Shown piece by piece: positions 1 to 8,458 of a stretch of DNA of 64,000 nt. Under the pieces are notes generated by a model that was given only the letters and a program-made list of their open reading frames with translations, searched no databases and was not told the DNA's origin. Numbering within the stretch: position 1 is the stretch's first letter; each line of letters begins with the position of its first letter. The stretch lies in the NCBI RefSeq assembly GCF_026230175.1, contig NZ_CP104208.1, forward strand, positions 3,038,001 to 3,102,000, read 5' to 3'. This stretch comes from Desulfovibrio mangrovi (GTDB lineage Bacteria > Desulfobacterota > Desulfovibrionia > Desulfovibrionales > Desulfovibrionaceae). The position numbers and the translations under genes were made by a program.

Positions 1-324
1 AAAGATGACATAGGGAATGCCCATGCGGCGGGCCATGGGGCCGAACAGGTCCGGCGCCCTGTAATAACTGTGGTAGGTGAACCACAGGTCGGGGCGCAGG
101 CCGTTGCCGCTGTCGCACAATCTGCGGACGGCGCTGCGGGCGCGCAGATAGGCGGGCCATCTGGCGGGCTGCTTCCATATCCAGTCCGTTGAGAGGTGCG
201 GCACCGTTGCCGGACTATGGCCATGTCCGGCGAAGTAGTCGAAAAGATCCTGCGCAATGGTCACGTCCCCGGAGGTGCGGGGATGATTCAGCGGTTTGAA
301 GGGAGTGCAGAATGCCATGCGCAT
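1..324 (-). CDS. Glycosyltransferase-like protein, partial (cut by window edge)
   Basis: The reverse strand is open from an ATG at 324 to the window edge, giving 108 N-terminal residues. It begins MRMAFCTPFKPLNHPRTSGD, followed by an amphipathic helix and a tryptophan-rich stretch. This is the usual look of the N-terminal Rossmann half of a GT-B (GT4-like) glycosyltransferase, but the catalytic C-terminal half is outside the window, so family membership is inferred. It lies 32 bases downstream of the stop of the next minus-strand glycosyltransferase (357-1619), so the two are probably co-transcribed. The codon use resembles its neighbours. Confidence 0.6.
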   Translation of the reverse strand, partial: MRMAFCTPFKPLNHPRTSGDVTIAQDLFDYFAGHGHSPATVPHLSTDWIWKQPARWPAYLRARSAVRRLCDSGNGLRPDLWFTYHSYYRAPDLFGPMARRMGIPYVIF

Positions 325-356
325 GATCGTGTTCCTCGGAGCGGAGAGCCGGAGCC

Positions 357-1619
357 TCAGTTGGCGGAGCGGGGTACGTCGTTGTCGGCGAAAATGTCGC
401 CCAGCCTGCCGATGAGTACGCTGTTGTCAAAGACCTCGTGCACTTTGTCGCGGGCGGCCGGAATGACACGCCGACGCAGTTCCGCGTCCGTCAGTATGCT
501 GCGGATGCCTTCGGCAATGGCCTCAACGTCGCGGCTGGGAACAAGCATGCCGGTCACCCTGTCCTCCACAAGTTCGGGGACGCCGGAAACGTTGGTGGAC
601 ACGACGGGAACGCCCATGGCCATGGATTCCGCAATAACGTTGGGAATGCCGTCGCGATCACCGTCCTTTGCTTCCATGCAGGCCAGCACGAAAGCCTGGG
701 CCGTGCGGAAATATTCCAGTACCTGGTCATGCGCAATTGTGCCGGTGAACTCCACCTCATTGTCCAGTCCCAGCTTGTCGACCAGCTGTTTGAGCTGTTT
801 GCGGTCTGCGCCGTCGCCTATGAGGGCGTAGCGGAAATCCAGCCCCTCCTTTTTCAGCAGTGCGAGGGCGTGCAGAATGTCCGGCAACCCCTTTTTTTCC
901 ACAAAGCGGGCCACCGTCATGATGCGGTAGGGCGGCTCGGCGGGCTGTTGTTCCCGCAGGGCGGCTGCGCCATTGAAAAGCGAAAGGTCAATGCCGTGGT
1001 AGATTTTATGAATATGTTCCGGACGTTCGGTCAGGGTGTCGAGAAATAGCTTGTTGTATCCCGTGCAGGTCACTGCGAAGCGGGCAAGTGCCAGTTTTTC
1101 GCGGATGCGTTCGGGTGCCTGTGTGTAGATGTCCTTGGCGTGGGCTGTAAAACTGAACGGAATGTCCAGAAATAGTGCGCCATACAGTGCGACCGTGGTT
1201 GGCGTGTGGGCAAAGTGGGCATGCAGGTGCGCCACCTCCAGTCCTTGCGCCTTGTTGGCCAGAAAACAACCTTGCATGAAATGTTTTAGCCACGTGTGCT
1301 TTTTGGGCGCTCCGGCGAAGCGCGAGCCCAGCATGCGCAGTCCCCTGGTGAAGCGTCTGGGGTGCGAGCAGGCGTAGGCCAGAGTGTTCCAGACAAGCGC
1401 GGGCAGTCCCCAGAGCATGGATTCCGGAAGATAGGTGACCCTGGCCTGTATGTCCCTGACGGATTCATGGGTGAAATTCTCGCGCGGCTTGCGCATGGAG
1501 AAAATGTGCACGGCAAAACCGTTTTTCTCCAAGCCTCGTATCTCATTGGATATGAACGTCTCGGAGATGCGGGGGTAGCCTTTGAGCACCATACCGAGAC
1601 GTTTGGTCTGTTCGGGCAT
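357..1619 (-). CDS. GT4-family glycosyltransferase
   Basis: A 420-residue cytoplasmic GT-B enzyme that should transfer a sugar from a nucleotide donor to a glycan or lipid acceptor. The N-terminal half opens with LGMVLKGYPRISETFISNEI, typical of WcaL/AmsK-like exopolysaccharide glycosyltransferases. The C-terminal half carries the GT4 donor-site pattern GIPNVIAESMAMGVPVVSTN, with the E-x7-E spacing class, followed by GVPELV and GMLVP. The start ATG at 1619 has an AAGGA Shine-Dalgarno and lies 3 bases beyond the stop of the 1623-2807 gene, which points to one transcript. Donor and acceptor are unknown. Confidence 0.85.
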   Translation of the reverse strand: MPEQTKRLGMVLKGYPRISETFISNEIRGLEKNGFAVHIFSMRKPRENFTHESVRDIQARVTYLPESMLWGLPALVWNTLAYACSHPRRFTRGLRMLGSRFAGAPKKHTWLKHFMQGCFLANKAQGLEVAHLHAHFAHTPTTVALYGALFLDIPFSFTAHAKDIYTQAPERIREKLALARFAVTCTGYNKLFLDTLTERPEHIHKIYHGIDLSLFNGAAALREQQPAEPPYRIMTVARFVEKKGLPDILHALALLKKEGLDFRYALIGDGADRKQLKQLVDKLGLDNEVEFTGTIAHDQVLEYFRTAQAFVLACMEAKDGDRDGIPNVIAESMAMGVPVVSTNVSGVPELVEDRVTGMLVPSRDVEAIAEGIRSILTDAELRRRVIPAARDKVHEVFDNSVLIGRLGDIFADNDVPRSAN

Positions 1620-1622
1620 TCG

Positions 1623-2807
1623 TTATTCCTTGCGAAACGCTGAGAGTCGGGAGCGCATGACGTCGAGTCCGGTCATGGGGAAGTCCTTGATGGCCTCGGA
1701 ATAGGATTGGGGAGCCTCAAGCAGGGCATCGATTTTTCTTCTGAGCGCTGCAGGTTCCAGCATATCCCACTTGAGATAATCGGCCAGTCCGGCTTTCTTG
1801 AGCACTTTGGCGCGGATGAGCTGCTCCTGTCTTGGGCTTTCCCGTGGTATGATGAGCGAAACCTTCTTGAGGGACAGGATCTCGCACACCGTGTTGTAGC
1901 CGCCCATGCTGACGATGACGTCTGCCGTGGCGATGATCTTTTCCATGCGTTTCTGGAAGGTGGAAAAGGCCACGCCGCATTTGCGTGCCCGCGCAGCGAG
2001 TTCGTCCTGCTGGGCCGAAGGAGCGAAGGGGCCGGAAATCAGGAGCGAGCGGAACGGTACGGAGCCGTTCTCTTCAATCATCCGCAGATAGCAGTCCAGC
2101 ATCTGGTAGCCGTCGCCGCCGCCTCCGGCGGTTACGACCACAAGCTTGGCGGTGTCCGGCTTGCCGTTGCCTCCAAGCTGCTTCACGTTGAACTTGCCGG
2201 TGGGAATGCTGCGGGGAATGTAGCCGGTGAAGATGCATTTTTCGGCGATATTGTCCGGAAATCCGTATTCCTTGATGGGGTCGTAGAAGGACTGGTTGCC
2301 GTATATCCAGACTTCGGAATACAGCTCATCCAGCACGTTGAAGTAGTTTTTTTGAACCCATTCCTCGTTGGTGGATTTCGCATCATCCAGAATATCCCTG
2401 AGGCCCAGAATGACCTTGGTCCTTGGGCGGGATGTGCGGAACCATTCCAGTATGGGGCGCACCTCTCCCTTCAGGCCCACAGGCACCTTATCCACAATGA
2501 ACATGCTGGGGTCGAAGGCTTTGGCAGTGGCGGTGATGATTTCCTGCCGGATGTCCAACGCGTGCTGGGGGTTAACCTTGATGGAATGTGGCGTGTAAAT
2601 CGTGTTGGACTGCTTGATCATGCCGGGAATCCGCACGAAATCTATGCCCGTGGGGAAGGCGAACCGGCCTACAATGGGGGAACCCGTCAGGATGAGTATG
2701 TTGACGTCCGTATCCAGCAGATGGCGGGCTATGGCCATGGTTCTGCGGATGTGACCCAGTCCGTATGTGTCGTGCGAGTACATCAGGATATTGAAAGTGT
2801 CTGGCAT
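1623..2807 (-). CDS. MurG-like (GT28-type) glycosyltransferase
   Basis: A 394-residue GT-B protein. The N-terminus ILMYSHDTYGLGHIRRTMAI has the Gly-rich turn and GHxxR motif of the MurG/PseG/COG4671 fold. The C-terminal half has the second glycine-rich turn (VVTAGGGGDGYQ) and the donor-binding segment VSMGGYNTVCEILSLKK, with PRESPRQEQLIRA closing the site. Length and motif order fit predicted glycosyltransferases of COG4671. It is first in a run of minus-strand sugar-transfer genes ending at the window edge. The start at 2807 has an AGAGGA ribosome site 8 bases upstream. Substrate unknown. Confidence 0.8.
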   Translation of the reverse strand: MPDTFNILMYSHDTYGLGHIRRTMAIARHLLDTDVNILILTGSPIVGRFAFPTGIDFVRIPGMIKQSNTIYTPHSIKVNPQHALDIRQEIITATAKAFDPSMFIVDKVPVGLKGEVRPILEWFRTSRPRTKVILGLRDILDDAKSTNEEWVQKNYFNVLDELYSEVWIYGNQSFYDPIKEYGFPDNIAEKCIFTGYIPRSIPTGKFNVKQLGGNGKPDTAKLVVVTAGGGGDGYQMLDCYLRMIEENGSVPFRSLLISGPFAPSAQQDELAARARKCGVAFSTFQKRMEKIIATADVIVSMGGYNTVCEILSLKKVSLIIPRESPRQEQLIRAKVLKKAGLADYLKWDMLEPAALRRKIDALLEAPQSYSEAIKDFPMTGLDVMRSRLSAFRKE

Positions 2808-2887
2808 GGGGGAATCCTCTGGGTATCATGGCCGCAATGCAGACGTTTGCGAGCAGAAGGTGGGGGCCACGAAATAATACTGCTTAC

Positions 2888-2935
2888 GTGTTCTGTAACA
2901 CAGTCTGATAGAAAAAACATAACGAATATCGTTAT
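2888..2935. promoter_or_regulatory. Two short palindromes upstream of the 2807 glycosyltransferase gene
   Basis: Two perfect inverted repeats lie 80-130 bases upstream of the minus-strand gene starting at 2807. GTGTT-CTGT-AACAC is at 2888-2901, and ATAACGA-ATA-TCGTTAT is at 2919-2935 in an AT-rich patch. They could be operators for a dimeric regulator of the 2807-1 transcript. The second could also form a weak hairpin, but it has no T-run. No regulator family is assigned. Confidence 0.3.
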
Positions 2936-3025
2936 AATGTAGGGGCTTTGAGTGAATGCGTTACTGCAAGCAAAACAGGATGCGGCAGGTGGATGCATTG
3001 GCAACAGACGTGCTGTGAATCTGCT

Positions 3026-4141
3026 TCAGCCAGCTGTCTTGTCCGGCGCGACAATGTCGCAGTATTCGAGAGCATCGGCTGTGCAGGTTGCCGATGACAG
3101 ACAGTCCGTGTTGCGGCCATAGAGGGCGATGTGCGGATGTTGCGCGCGGGCTTTGGCGAAAAGCTCTCTGGCGCGTTCTGTATCTCCCGCGATTGCGGCG
3201 AGTACCCCGAGATTGTTCAGCGCCGCAGAATGTGTGGGATCATGATCTGTGGCATGTGAGAAAGCTTGGCGTGCGGCATTCAGGTTGCCGGTCACGACAT
3301 TGCGCATTCCTTCGACAAACTGTTCCTGCGCTTCAGTCATCTGTACGTAATGCACACCCTGACAGGGACACCGGTCCACCTTGCAGGGTGTCAGCCCTTT
3401 TTCGAGCTGCACATTTCCGCCTACCGAGCCCATGTCCGTCCGGTCTCCAGGGCAGCGGAAAACAGTGCCGTCCGGCTCGAGGCGCAGAAAGGTGTAGCCC
3501 CCGTGGCACGGCACTCCCCTGAAATTGAAGACCATTTTGGTTCCGGCCTCCGTGTATTCCGAGAAGATGGCCTTGGCTTCGTCATTGTAGGCTTCGGGAT
3601 ATTTGCGCCCGTCTATGCGTCCCTTGAAAGGGCGCGGCACGATGGTCACGCCTTGCGCGGCGAGGAATTCCCTGTCTTCAAGGAATTGCTTTGTCAGTGA
3701 CGGGTGCACCACGTAATTGACGATGATGGGGAAGCCCCTCTCCTTCAGGGTGTGATAGTTGCGTATGAAGGCGTCTACGCCTTTGCGTTTGCGGCGCTCT
3801 TCAATGTGCAGCGAGGCGTAGATGTCATGCACCCGTTTGGGGTCAATGGTCTGCGCAAATTCTGCGATTCTGGAGCTGACGCTCAGATTGGTGTCCACAC
3901 CGATGATGTGACGTTCTGTTAATCTTGCGCAGATATTGACGAAGTCAGGGTAGATGAACGGTTCGCCTCCGGTCAGTCCCACCAGCCACTCCCCGCCTTG
4001 GGCGTCCATGAAATTCAGCAGCTTCTCGATGGGGAGCGTTTCTGTGACCGGGGAATTGTCATGGGGGAAATAGCAATAGTGGCAACTGAAGTTGCACTTT
4101 CTGGTCATGTTCCAGATGATGTGGCGTGTGGGCGCTGTCAT
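3026..4141 (-). CDS. Radical SAM/SPASM-like protein with C-terminal TPRs
   Basis: A 371-residue iron-sulfur protein. The radical SAM motif CNFSCHYC (C-x3-C-x2-C) lies near residue 15, and the SAM-binding GGE is in GLTGGEPFIYPDF. After the barrel come further cysteines (PCHGG, FRCPGD, PCKVDRCPCQG), as in SPASM or twitch domains that hold auxiliary Fe-S clusters. The last ~90 residues form TPR-like helices (ALNNLGVLAAIAGDTERARE). The ATG at 4141 is preferred over the one at 4147 because AGGA lies 6 bases before it but directly abuts the other. The TPR tail suggests a protein or peptide substrate, or a scaffold role. A PqqD-like gene lies 2.5 kb away on the other strand. Confidence 0.8.
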   Translation of the reverse strand: MTAPTRHIIWNMTRKCNFSCHYCYFPHDNSPVTETLPIEKLLNFMDAQGGEWLVGLTGGEPFIYPDFVNICARLTERHIIGVDTNLSVSSRIAEFAQTIDPKRVHDIYASLHIEERRKRKGVDAFIRNYHTLKERGFPIIVNYVVHPSLTKQFLEDREFLAAQGVTIVPRPFKGRIDGRKYPEAYNDEAKAIFSEYTEAGTKMVFNFRGVPCHGGYTFLRLEPDGTVFRCPGDRTDMGSVGGNVQLEKGLTPCKVDRCPCQGVHYVQMTEAQEQFVEGMRNVVTGNLNAARQAFSHATDHDPTHSAALNNLGVLAAIAGDTERARELFAKARAQHPHIALYGRNTDCLSSATCTADALEYCDIVAPDKTAG

Positions 4142-4273
4142 ATGCATTCCTGATGATGGAGAGGTGTCATTTCGGAAAGCGGCGTGAACAAATTCCGGAC
4201 GAATGACCAGAGTATCACAGGCTGCGTAACAACGGCAATGCTCTTGATAATTGCTGACTCGGTTAAGGAAAGA

Positions 4274-5749
4274 TTACATAAACTTGAGGAGTACGAGAGT
4301 GATGTCGTCCAGTTGTTGCGCCTTGCCGCGAAAGTGCGAGAGTGCGTTGGTGACGGCGTCTGCGATCTCCTGCGCGGGGTCTCCGGCATGCTTCCGTATG
4401 ATGGCTTTGACCCGCTCCTTACCGAAAAGCGCCCCATGATCGTTCATGGTTTCCCATATTCCGTCGGTGCCGATGAAGATGATGTCACCCGTCAGAAAAG
4501 TCCGGCAGCACTGTTCTTCATACTCCGTATCTTCCAGAACGCCCAAGGGCAGGCCTGCTGAGTGCAAGTCCGAGATTTCGCCTGACTCCGCATTGTAGAC
4601 GAGCGCAGGGTCGTGCCCTGCGGATGCCCAGTGTATTTCCTTGCTCACTTCATCGAGCTGCAGGGCATACAGCGTGACAAAGCGCCCCGTGCCATAGTTG
4701 TCCTTGGCCAGCAGCCTGTTCGCTCCTGTCAGGAGGGAGGCTGGCGTTGCCGCTGCTTCCGCCTGCATTCTCAAATAGGCCCGGGCTGAAGCCATGAGCA
4801 GGGCGGCTCCGATGCCATGCCCTGTGACGTCGCCTACCACGATGCTGATCTGGCTGGGGCGTTGGGCTCCTCCCTTCAGAAAATCGAAGAAGTCTCCGCC
4901 GGTTTCATCGCTGAACAGGCTCTGAAAGGCGATGTCCACATCGGCTATCTCTGGCTTTGCCACAGGGATGAGAGTCTGTTGTATCTGCTGGGCAATCTGC
5001 ATGCCTTCCATGAGTCTGAGTCTGTCACGCAGGGCATCAATCATGAGGTTGGTATGGCCGGCAATGAAGCCGAATTCGTCCCGCGTGGAAACGGGAACAT
5101 ATCTGTTCATATCGCCGTCGCTTACGTGCTTCAGCACGGAAGTCTGGGTTTTGAAGAGCAGCCGCAAGTTGCGGGCGTAAGAATAGATGAGGTTTATGAC
5201 ATAGAGGAGCAGCACGCCCATGACGAACGAAATCTCCATGAAGATGCTGCGTTTGAGCGTGCCGATGTTGGCGGCGGTGGCCCCTGCGGTGTTCAGCCAG
5301 TATATGTCGCGGTAAATGATCAGGATGACGATGGCGCTTACAGTCAGGGTGACAAGTGAGGCGAGCATGAAGAATTTGTGCGTAAGCGGGGAGAACCGTT
5401 GCGGGGGTGTCAGGAGGGCATCGCCTGAATGCAGGGCGGCAATGATGCCCGCATGTTCCGTCTCCAGCGCAAGATCCAAGGCGGTGAACAGGCCGAGCGT
5501 GATGGCGCCCAGCACCAGCTTCAGGCCGCTTTGTGCAAAGGGAAAACCAAAGGCGATGTAGTTGTAGAGGGCCATGACTATTCCGGCCGCAACGAACAGT
5601 CCGAAATCGAGCCGGACCTGTCTGCGGGAACGGTCCATGGGGAGCGATGAGGCAAGGATGTGCGAAAAGATGGCGGCACGGATGCCGTAGGCTGCGGCCA
5701 GCGGTATGGCTATGATGACGGCAAGCTGCCAGACTGGCAGCGAATCCAT
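4274..5749 (-). CDS. Membrane PP2C-type phosphatase (SpoIIE domain) with HAMP
   Basis: A 491-residue signalling phosphatase. About 200 residues of membrane segments come first, with hydrophobic runs near residues 8-25, 50-70, 80-95, 128-150 and 172-192. A HAMP-like linker follows (VSDGDMNRYVPVSTRDEFG), then a coiled connector (MEGMQIAQQIQQTLIP) and a SpoIIE/RsbU-type PP2C catalytic domain. Metal-binding aspartates are visible in GDFFDF, GDVTGHGIGAALLM, GTDGIWE and LDDITLVLL, so it should be active. Such proteins dephosphorylate anti-anti-sigma (STAS) proteins, but no STAS or RsbW gene is in the window. The input signal is unknown. Confidence 0.88.
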   Translation of the reverse strand: MDSLPVWQLAVIIAIPLAAAYGIRAAIFSHILASSLPMDRSRRQVRLDFGLFVAAGIVMALYNYIAFGFPFAQSGLKLVLGAITLGLFTALDLALETEHAGIIAALHSGDALLTPPQRFSPLTHKFFMLASLVTLTVSAIVILIIYRDIYWLNTAGATAANIGTLKRSIFMEISFVMGVLLLYVINLIYSYARNLRLLFKTQTSVLKHVSDGDMNRYVPVSTRDEFGFIAGHTNLMIDALRDRLRLMEGMQIAQQIQQTLIPVAKPEIADVDIAFQSLFSDETGGDFFDFLKGGAQRPSQISIVVGDVTGHGIGAALLMASARAYLRMQAEAAATPASLLTGANRLLAKDNYGTGRFVTLYALQLDEVSKEIHWASAGHDPALVYNAESGEISDLHSAGLPLGVLEDTEYEEQCCRTFLTGDIIFIGTDGIWETMNDHGALFGKERVKAIIRKHAGDPAQEIADAVTNALSHFRGKAQQLDDITLVLLKFM

Positions 5750-5755
5750 GAGCGG

Positions 5756-5821
5756 TCAGACTCTTCCGCCGTAAACCGAGAGTACCGCAGCGGCAATGAA
5801 ATAAAGCAGTATGGCACGCAT
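5756..5821 (-). CDS. Possible 21-residue membrane peptide upstream of the phosphatase
   Basis: An ATG at 5821 with GAGG 8 bases upstream opens a 22-codon frame ending at 5756, 6 bases before the phosphatase start at 5749. The peptide (MRAILLYFIAAAVLSVYGGRV) is almost entirely hydrophobic and would make one membrane helix. Close spacing and a ribosome site argue for a translated leader or small membrane partner. With so short a frame, chance is not excluded. Confidence 0.35.
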   Translation of the reverse strand: MRAILLYFIAAAVLSVYGGRV

Positions 5822-5926
5822 GGAAAGGCCTCGTTTCAGGTGAAAGTACTGCAATAGTGTACATTCCCAGTAACAGGTATTATACCAGTATAGCCATCAA
5901 CTCAAAAGAAACAGGGTGAGATTATC

Positions 5927-6574
5927 ATGAAGTTGTTCCCCCTTGTTGCGCATGCGGTTCCATATAGGAGCCTGTTCATTGCTGTTGCGGCTATTTTGGT
6001 GCTGCTTGGCGGTACTGTTGCGGCCGAAGCCGGACTTCCCAAAACATTGGCGAATATTACGTTGGGCGATCCTGTCACGAAATATGAGCCCATGATCATC
6101 GCGGGTTCCAAGGCACAGAACCGGGATATACAGTTCCTGAACGAAATGGATCTTGAACCTGCCGTCATTCCCGGAGTGCGGGGGGTGAGCATTGCCACGG
6201 GTAACAGCAGTCCCGAAGAGCGTGTGATCGTGGTGAAGTTGAAGTTCATAGACAGGAGTAAGGCTCTGTTTGATGCTCTGGAAGAGGAGTATCGCAACGC
6301 CTTTGGCGAGCCGCAGACGTGGCTTGGCGATGCTTTTCATAACGTCATTGCGTGGCAGTGGACGTTGACTGAAGGGGATGAAGAGGTTGAAATTGTTCTG
6401 ACCTATAGTAAGGATCCTGAATTGCGTCCGGGGGTTTCCGTCAAATTCGTGCTGCGCTCAGAGTGGAAGAGGGAACTTGATCGATATGCAAAGAAAAGCC
6501 AGACGCATGTGAAAGTGCCGTACATGAAGGGAAGATATACCAGGGAAAATCTGGCCCCCTTCGTTCCCCGCTGA
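5927..6574 (+). CDS. Secreted or membrane-anchored protein of unknown function
   Basis: A 215-residue protein with an N-terminal hydrophobic segment (about residues 15-35, ending LLGGTVAAEA) that reads as a signal peptide or anchor. The mature part begins LPKTLANITLGDPVTKYEPM, a pattern seen in small periplasmic proteins where 'ITLGD' leads a beta-strand repeat. It has no cysteines and no obvious catalytic motif. The basic C-terminus (KKSQTHVKVPYMKGRYTREN) is unusual. The ribosome site GGTGAG precedes ATG 5927. It is the first of three plus-strand genes diverging from the phosphatase. Family not recognised. Confidence 0.7.
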   Translation: MKLFPLVAHAVPYRSLFIAVAAILVLLGGTVAAEAGLPKTLANITLGDPVTKYEPMIIAGSKAQNRDIQFLNEMDLEPAVIPGVRGVSIATGNSSPEERVIVVKLKFIDRSKALFDALEEEYRNAFGEPQTWLGDAFHNVIAWQWTLTEGDEEVEIVLTYSKDPELRPGVSVKFVLRSEWKRELDRYAKKSQTHVKVPYMKGRYTRENLAPFVPR

Positions 6575-6649
6575 AGATCTTCGCAGACATTTCTCGCTCT
6601 TGTAACTTTTGAACCGCTTAAACGACCAGCCAGGTGAACCTGATTGCCC

Positions 6650-7045
6650 ATGAAAAACGGCTTTCCCGACACTGAACAGCTGCCCACCATGCACGAGGCT
6701 CTCTCGTGCATCCCCGTCCGCAATAGCGTTGTGGAGGAGTCTGTTGATGACAACGGACTGGTTCTGTTGCGCTACCCGCTCGCCTACAAGCCGTGGTTCG
6801 GCAAGCTGGCTGGCTTGTTCGGGTCATCACCGCAGGCTTTGGAAAAGCGTCTGCAGCTGGATGAACTGGGGAGCTTCTGCTGGCGGCTTATGAACGATAC
6901 CCGTTCTGTCAGGGAGATAATAGCCTGTTTCAGGGAGCATTATTCCCTGCAGGAAAGCGAGGCGCGTGATTCCGTCAGCGCCTTTGTCCGCGAATTGGGA
7001 CGGCGGGGGATCATTATTGTTACGGCTCCGGAGGATGTTCGTTGA
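6650..7045 (+). CDS. PqqD-family protein
   Basis: A 131-residue protein whose second half matches the PqqD fold: LDELGSFCWRLMNDTRSVREIIACFREHYS, then a helix and RELGRRGIIIV. PqqD-type proteins are RiPP recognition elements that hand a peptide to a radical SAM enzyme, but many stand-alone copies occur in glycan or peptide-modification loci. The N-terminal 50 residues (IPVRNSVVEESVDDNGLVLLRYPL) are the usual strand region. ATG 6650 is chosen over the in-frame TTG at 6644; the AGGTGA at 6632 could serve either. The stop overlaps the next start as TGATG, so the two genes are translationally coupled. Confidence 0.75.
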   Translation: MKNGFPDTEQLPTMHEALSCIPVRNSVVEESVDDNGLVLLRYPLAYKPWFGKLAGLFGSSPQALEKRLQLDELGSFCWRLMNDTRSVREIIACFREHYSLQESEARDSVSAFVRELGRRGIIIVTAPEDVR

Positions 7046-7944
7046 TGTTGAGCTATGATGCTTCGAATACCTTTGATTATGAGCTGCTTGCCCGGCAGCT
7101 CGGCCCGGATTTCCGTGAACGCGATGTTGTGATCGGAGCCTATTTTTCCGGCAGGGAGCATCCCCAGCATAAGGTGCGTGTGCAGGTGGAATCGTTCGAC
7201 TATGTCGCCGGATGGCTGATGAGTGCGGCCCGTCTCGGGTTGCATGTCCTGCTGCTGCACGACGGGCTGAGCGACAAGTTCATGCAGCGCTGCCATTTCT
7301 TTTTTGATGAACAGCGTCGAGGCAAGGGGAGCCTGCTGTTTGTCCGTTGTTCTCTGGGGCCTTTCACCGTTGCGGATGAACGTTTTCTGGTGGCCTGCGC
7401 TCTGCTGGAGCGCTTTCCCTGCCGCAGCGTGTTTATTGTGGATGTGTCTGATGCCTGGTTCGGCATGAACCCTGCCAAGCTGTTGCGGAAGAGATGCCTC
7501 TGGCAATATCTGGATACTTCCCGATTGCTGGCTGTCCGTAGCCTTTCGGACCTGCTGGCGTGGATTCGGACGCAGAAGCGTCACTGGGAACAGCGCAAGG
7601 AATACAATTTGTTCATGGGCGGGGAAGTCCGCAACATCGGGGAGAATCCGTGGATGCTTAAACACATCCGCAAGGTCTATGGCGCTCCCTTGCCCGAGCT
7701 TGGCGACAAGCCTTTGCTCAACTGCGGCATTGTGGGCGGGACGTGCGACACTGTGCTTGCCCTGCTGCAGGCCGTGCGGCGGGAAATGCTGGCCAACGGG
7801 GTGCTGGATACATTGAACGACATGGCCGTGTTTAACCGCTGCGTGTATGCTGATCCGCAACTTATTCCCTACACTAACGGCGTGCTCAACAGTCCGTGGA
7901 AAACGTGGGCCAAGTCCGGCAGGCACGTTGTCTTTCATAAGTAG
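7045..7944 (+). CDS. Probable GT-A-like nucleotide-sugar transferase
   Basis: A 299-residue protein starting at ATG 7045, with GGAGGA 9 bases upstream and a one-base overlap with the PqqD-like stop. Several elements resemble GT-A glycosyltransferases of the GMA12/GT34-like kind: an acidic VFIVDVSDAWFG in the DxD position, LLNCGIVGGTCDTVLALL (compare LNSGIFG) and LDTLNDMAVFNRCVY (compare DQ-x-AFN). No signal peptide is seen. The assignment rests on motif order only. Coupling to a PqqD-like protein is odd for a glycosyltransferase and could point to sugar modification of a peptide. Confidence 0.5.
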   Translation: MLSYDASNTFDYELLARQLGPDFRERDVVIGAYFSGREHPQHKVRVQVESFDYVAGWLMSAARLGLHVLLLHDGLSDKFMQRCHFFFDEQRRGKGSLLFVRCSLGPFTVADERFLVACALLERFPCRSVFIVDVSDAWFGMNPAKLLRKRCLWQYLDTSRLLAVRSLSDLLAWIRTQKRHWEQRKEYNLFMGGEVRNIGENPWMLKHIRKVYGAPLPELGDKPLLNCGIVGGTCDTVLALLQAVRREMLANGVLDTLNDMAVFNRCVYADPQLIPYTNGVLNSPWKTWAKSGRHVVFHK

Positions 7945-7967
7945 CTGAGTCGCTAGATAAATGTAAA

Positions 7968-8008
7968 AGGGGACGCGCGCTGTTGGGTGTGCGTCCCTTG
8001 GTTTTGTT
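7968..8008 (+). terminator. Rho-independent terminator after the PqqD/GT pair
   Basis: The core stem GGGACGC (7970-7976) / GCGTCCC (7991-7997) is extended by G-T and C-G pairs on the inside and followed by the T-rich tail TTGGTTTTGTTG. It lies 24 bases after the stop at 7944. Confidence 0.6.
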
Positions 8009-8205
8009 GTATGGGTGTGAGTGCGGTGTTGCAATGAGAATCGGAGCTGAAGACCCCCTGCCGGCAAAAGTCGCCCCTTTTCCGTACGCATATCTTATTG
8101 GAATGCCGGGACAGGTATTTCCATGGGGCTGCATGGCACTGAAGAGAGCGTCGGTTCAATCCCGTTCAGTTCCATAGAGGTGGTCTCGGCTCTTCGGACC
8201 ATCTG

Positions 8206-8403
8206 GTGGTGAAACCAAAGTGGACGGTTGCGCAAATCACGCCGTCCGGTGGGTTCAAGCTGCCGAAGGGAGCCCACCGGACTGTGCTTAAGGCGTTGGA
8301 GACAGCTCGGACTAAAGAACAGGAAATGGCCCTGAAGAAACTGGAAGAACGAAGTCTGGTCACAGTTACGGCATTCCGGGTCAAGGAACTGTTGGCCCAT
8401 TGA
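8206..8403 (+). CDS. Small hypothetical protein, 65 residues
   Basis: A GTG-started frame encoding a basic, lysine-rich peptide (KPKWTVAQITPSGGFKLPKG, then a charged helix ending in VKELLAH). The frame stays open upstream to 8143, so it may be the 3' remnant of a longer gene. No clear ribosome site and no recognised family. It sits at the edge of the AT-rich island, between a terminator and a convergent gene. The stretch 8009-8205 before it holds no recognisable feature. Confidence 0.3.
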   Translation: MVKPKWTVAQITPSGGFKLPKGAHRTVLKALETARTKEQEMALKKLEERSLVTVTAFRVKELLAH

Positions 8404-8431
8404 GAAGTCCACATCAAACCTCTAAGAACCA

Positions 8432-8458
8432 AAAAAGAATGGCTATGCGATTCTTTTT
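8432..8458. terminator. Possible bidirectional terminator at the island edge
   Basis: The perfect 9-bp stem AAAAAGAAT (8432-8440) / ATTCTTTTT (8450-8458) has a 9-base loop and lies between the convergent ends at 8403 and 8443. The stem is very AT-rich, so termination strength is doubtful. Confidence 0.4.

Noticed and set aside
8140-8180. T-arm-like GGTTCAATCC resembling a tRNA or tmRNA 3' end
   Set aside because: The flanking bases do not form a proper T-stem or acceptor stem and no D or anticodon arm is visible upstream.
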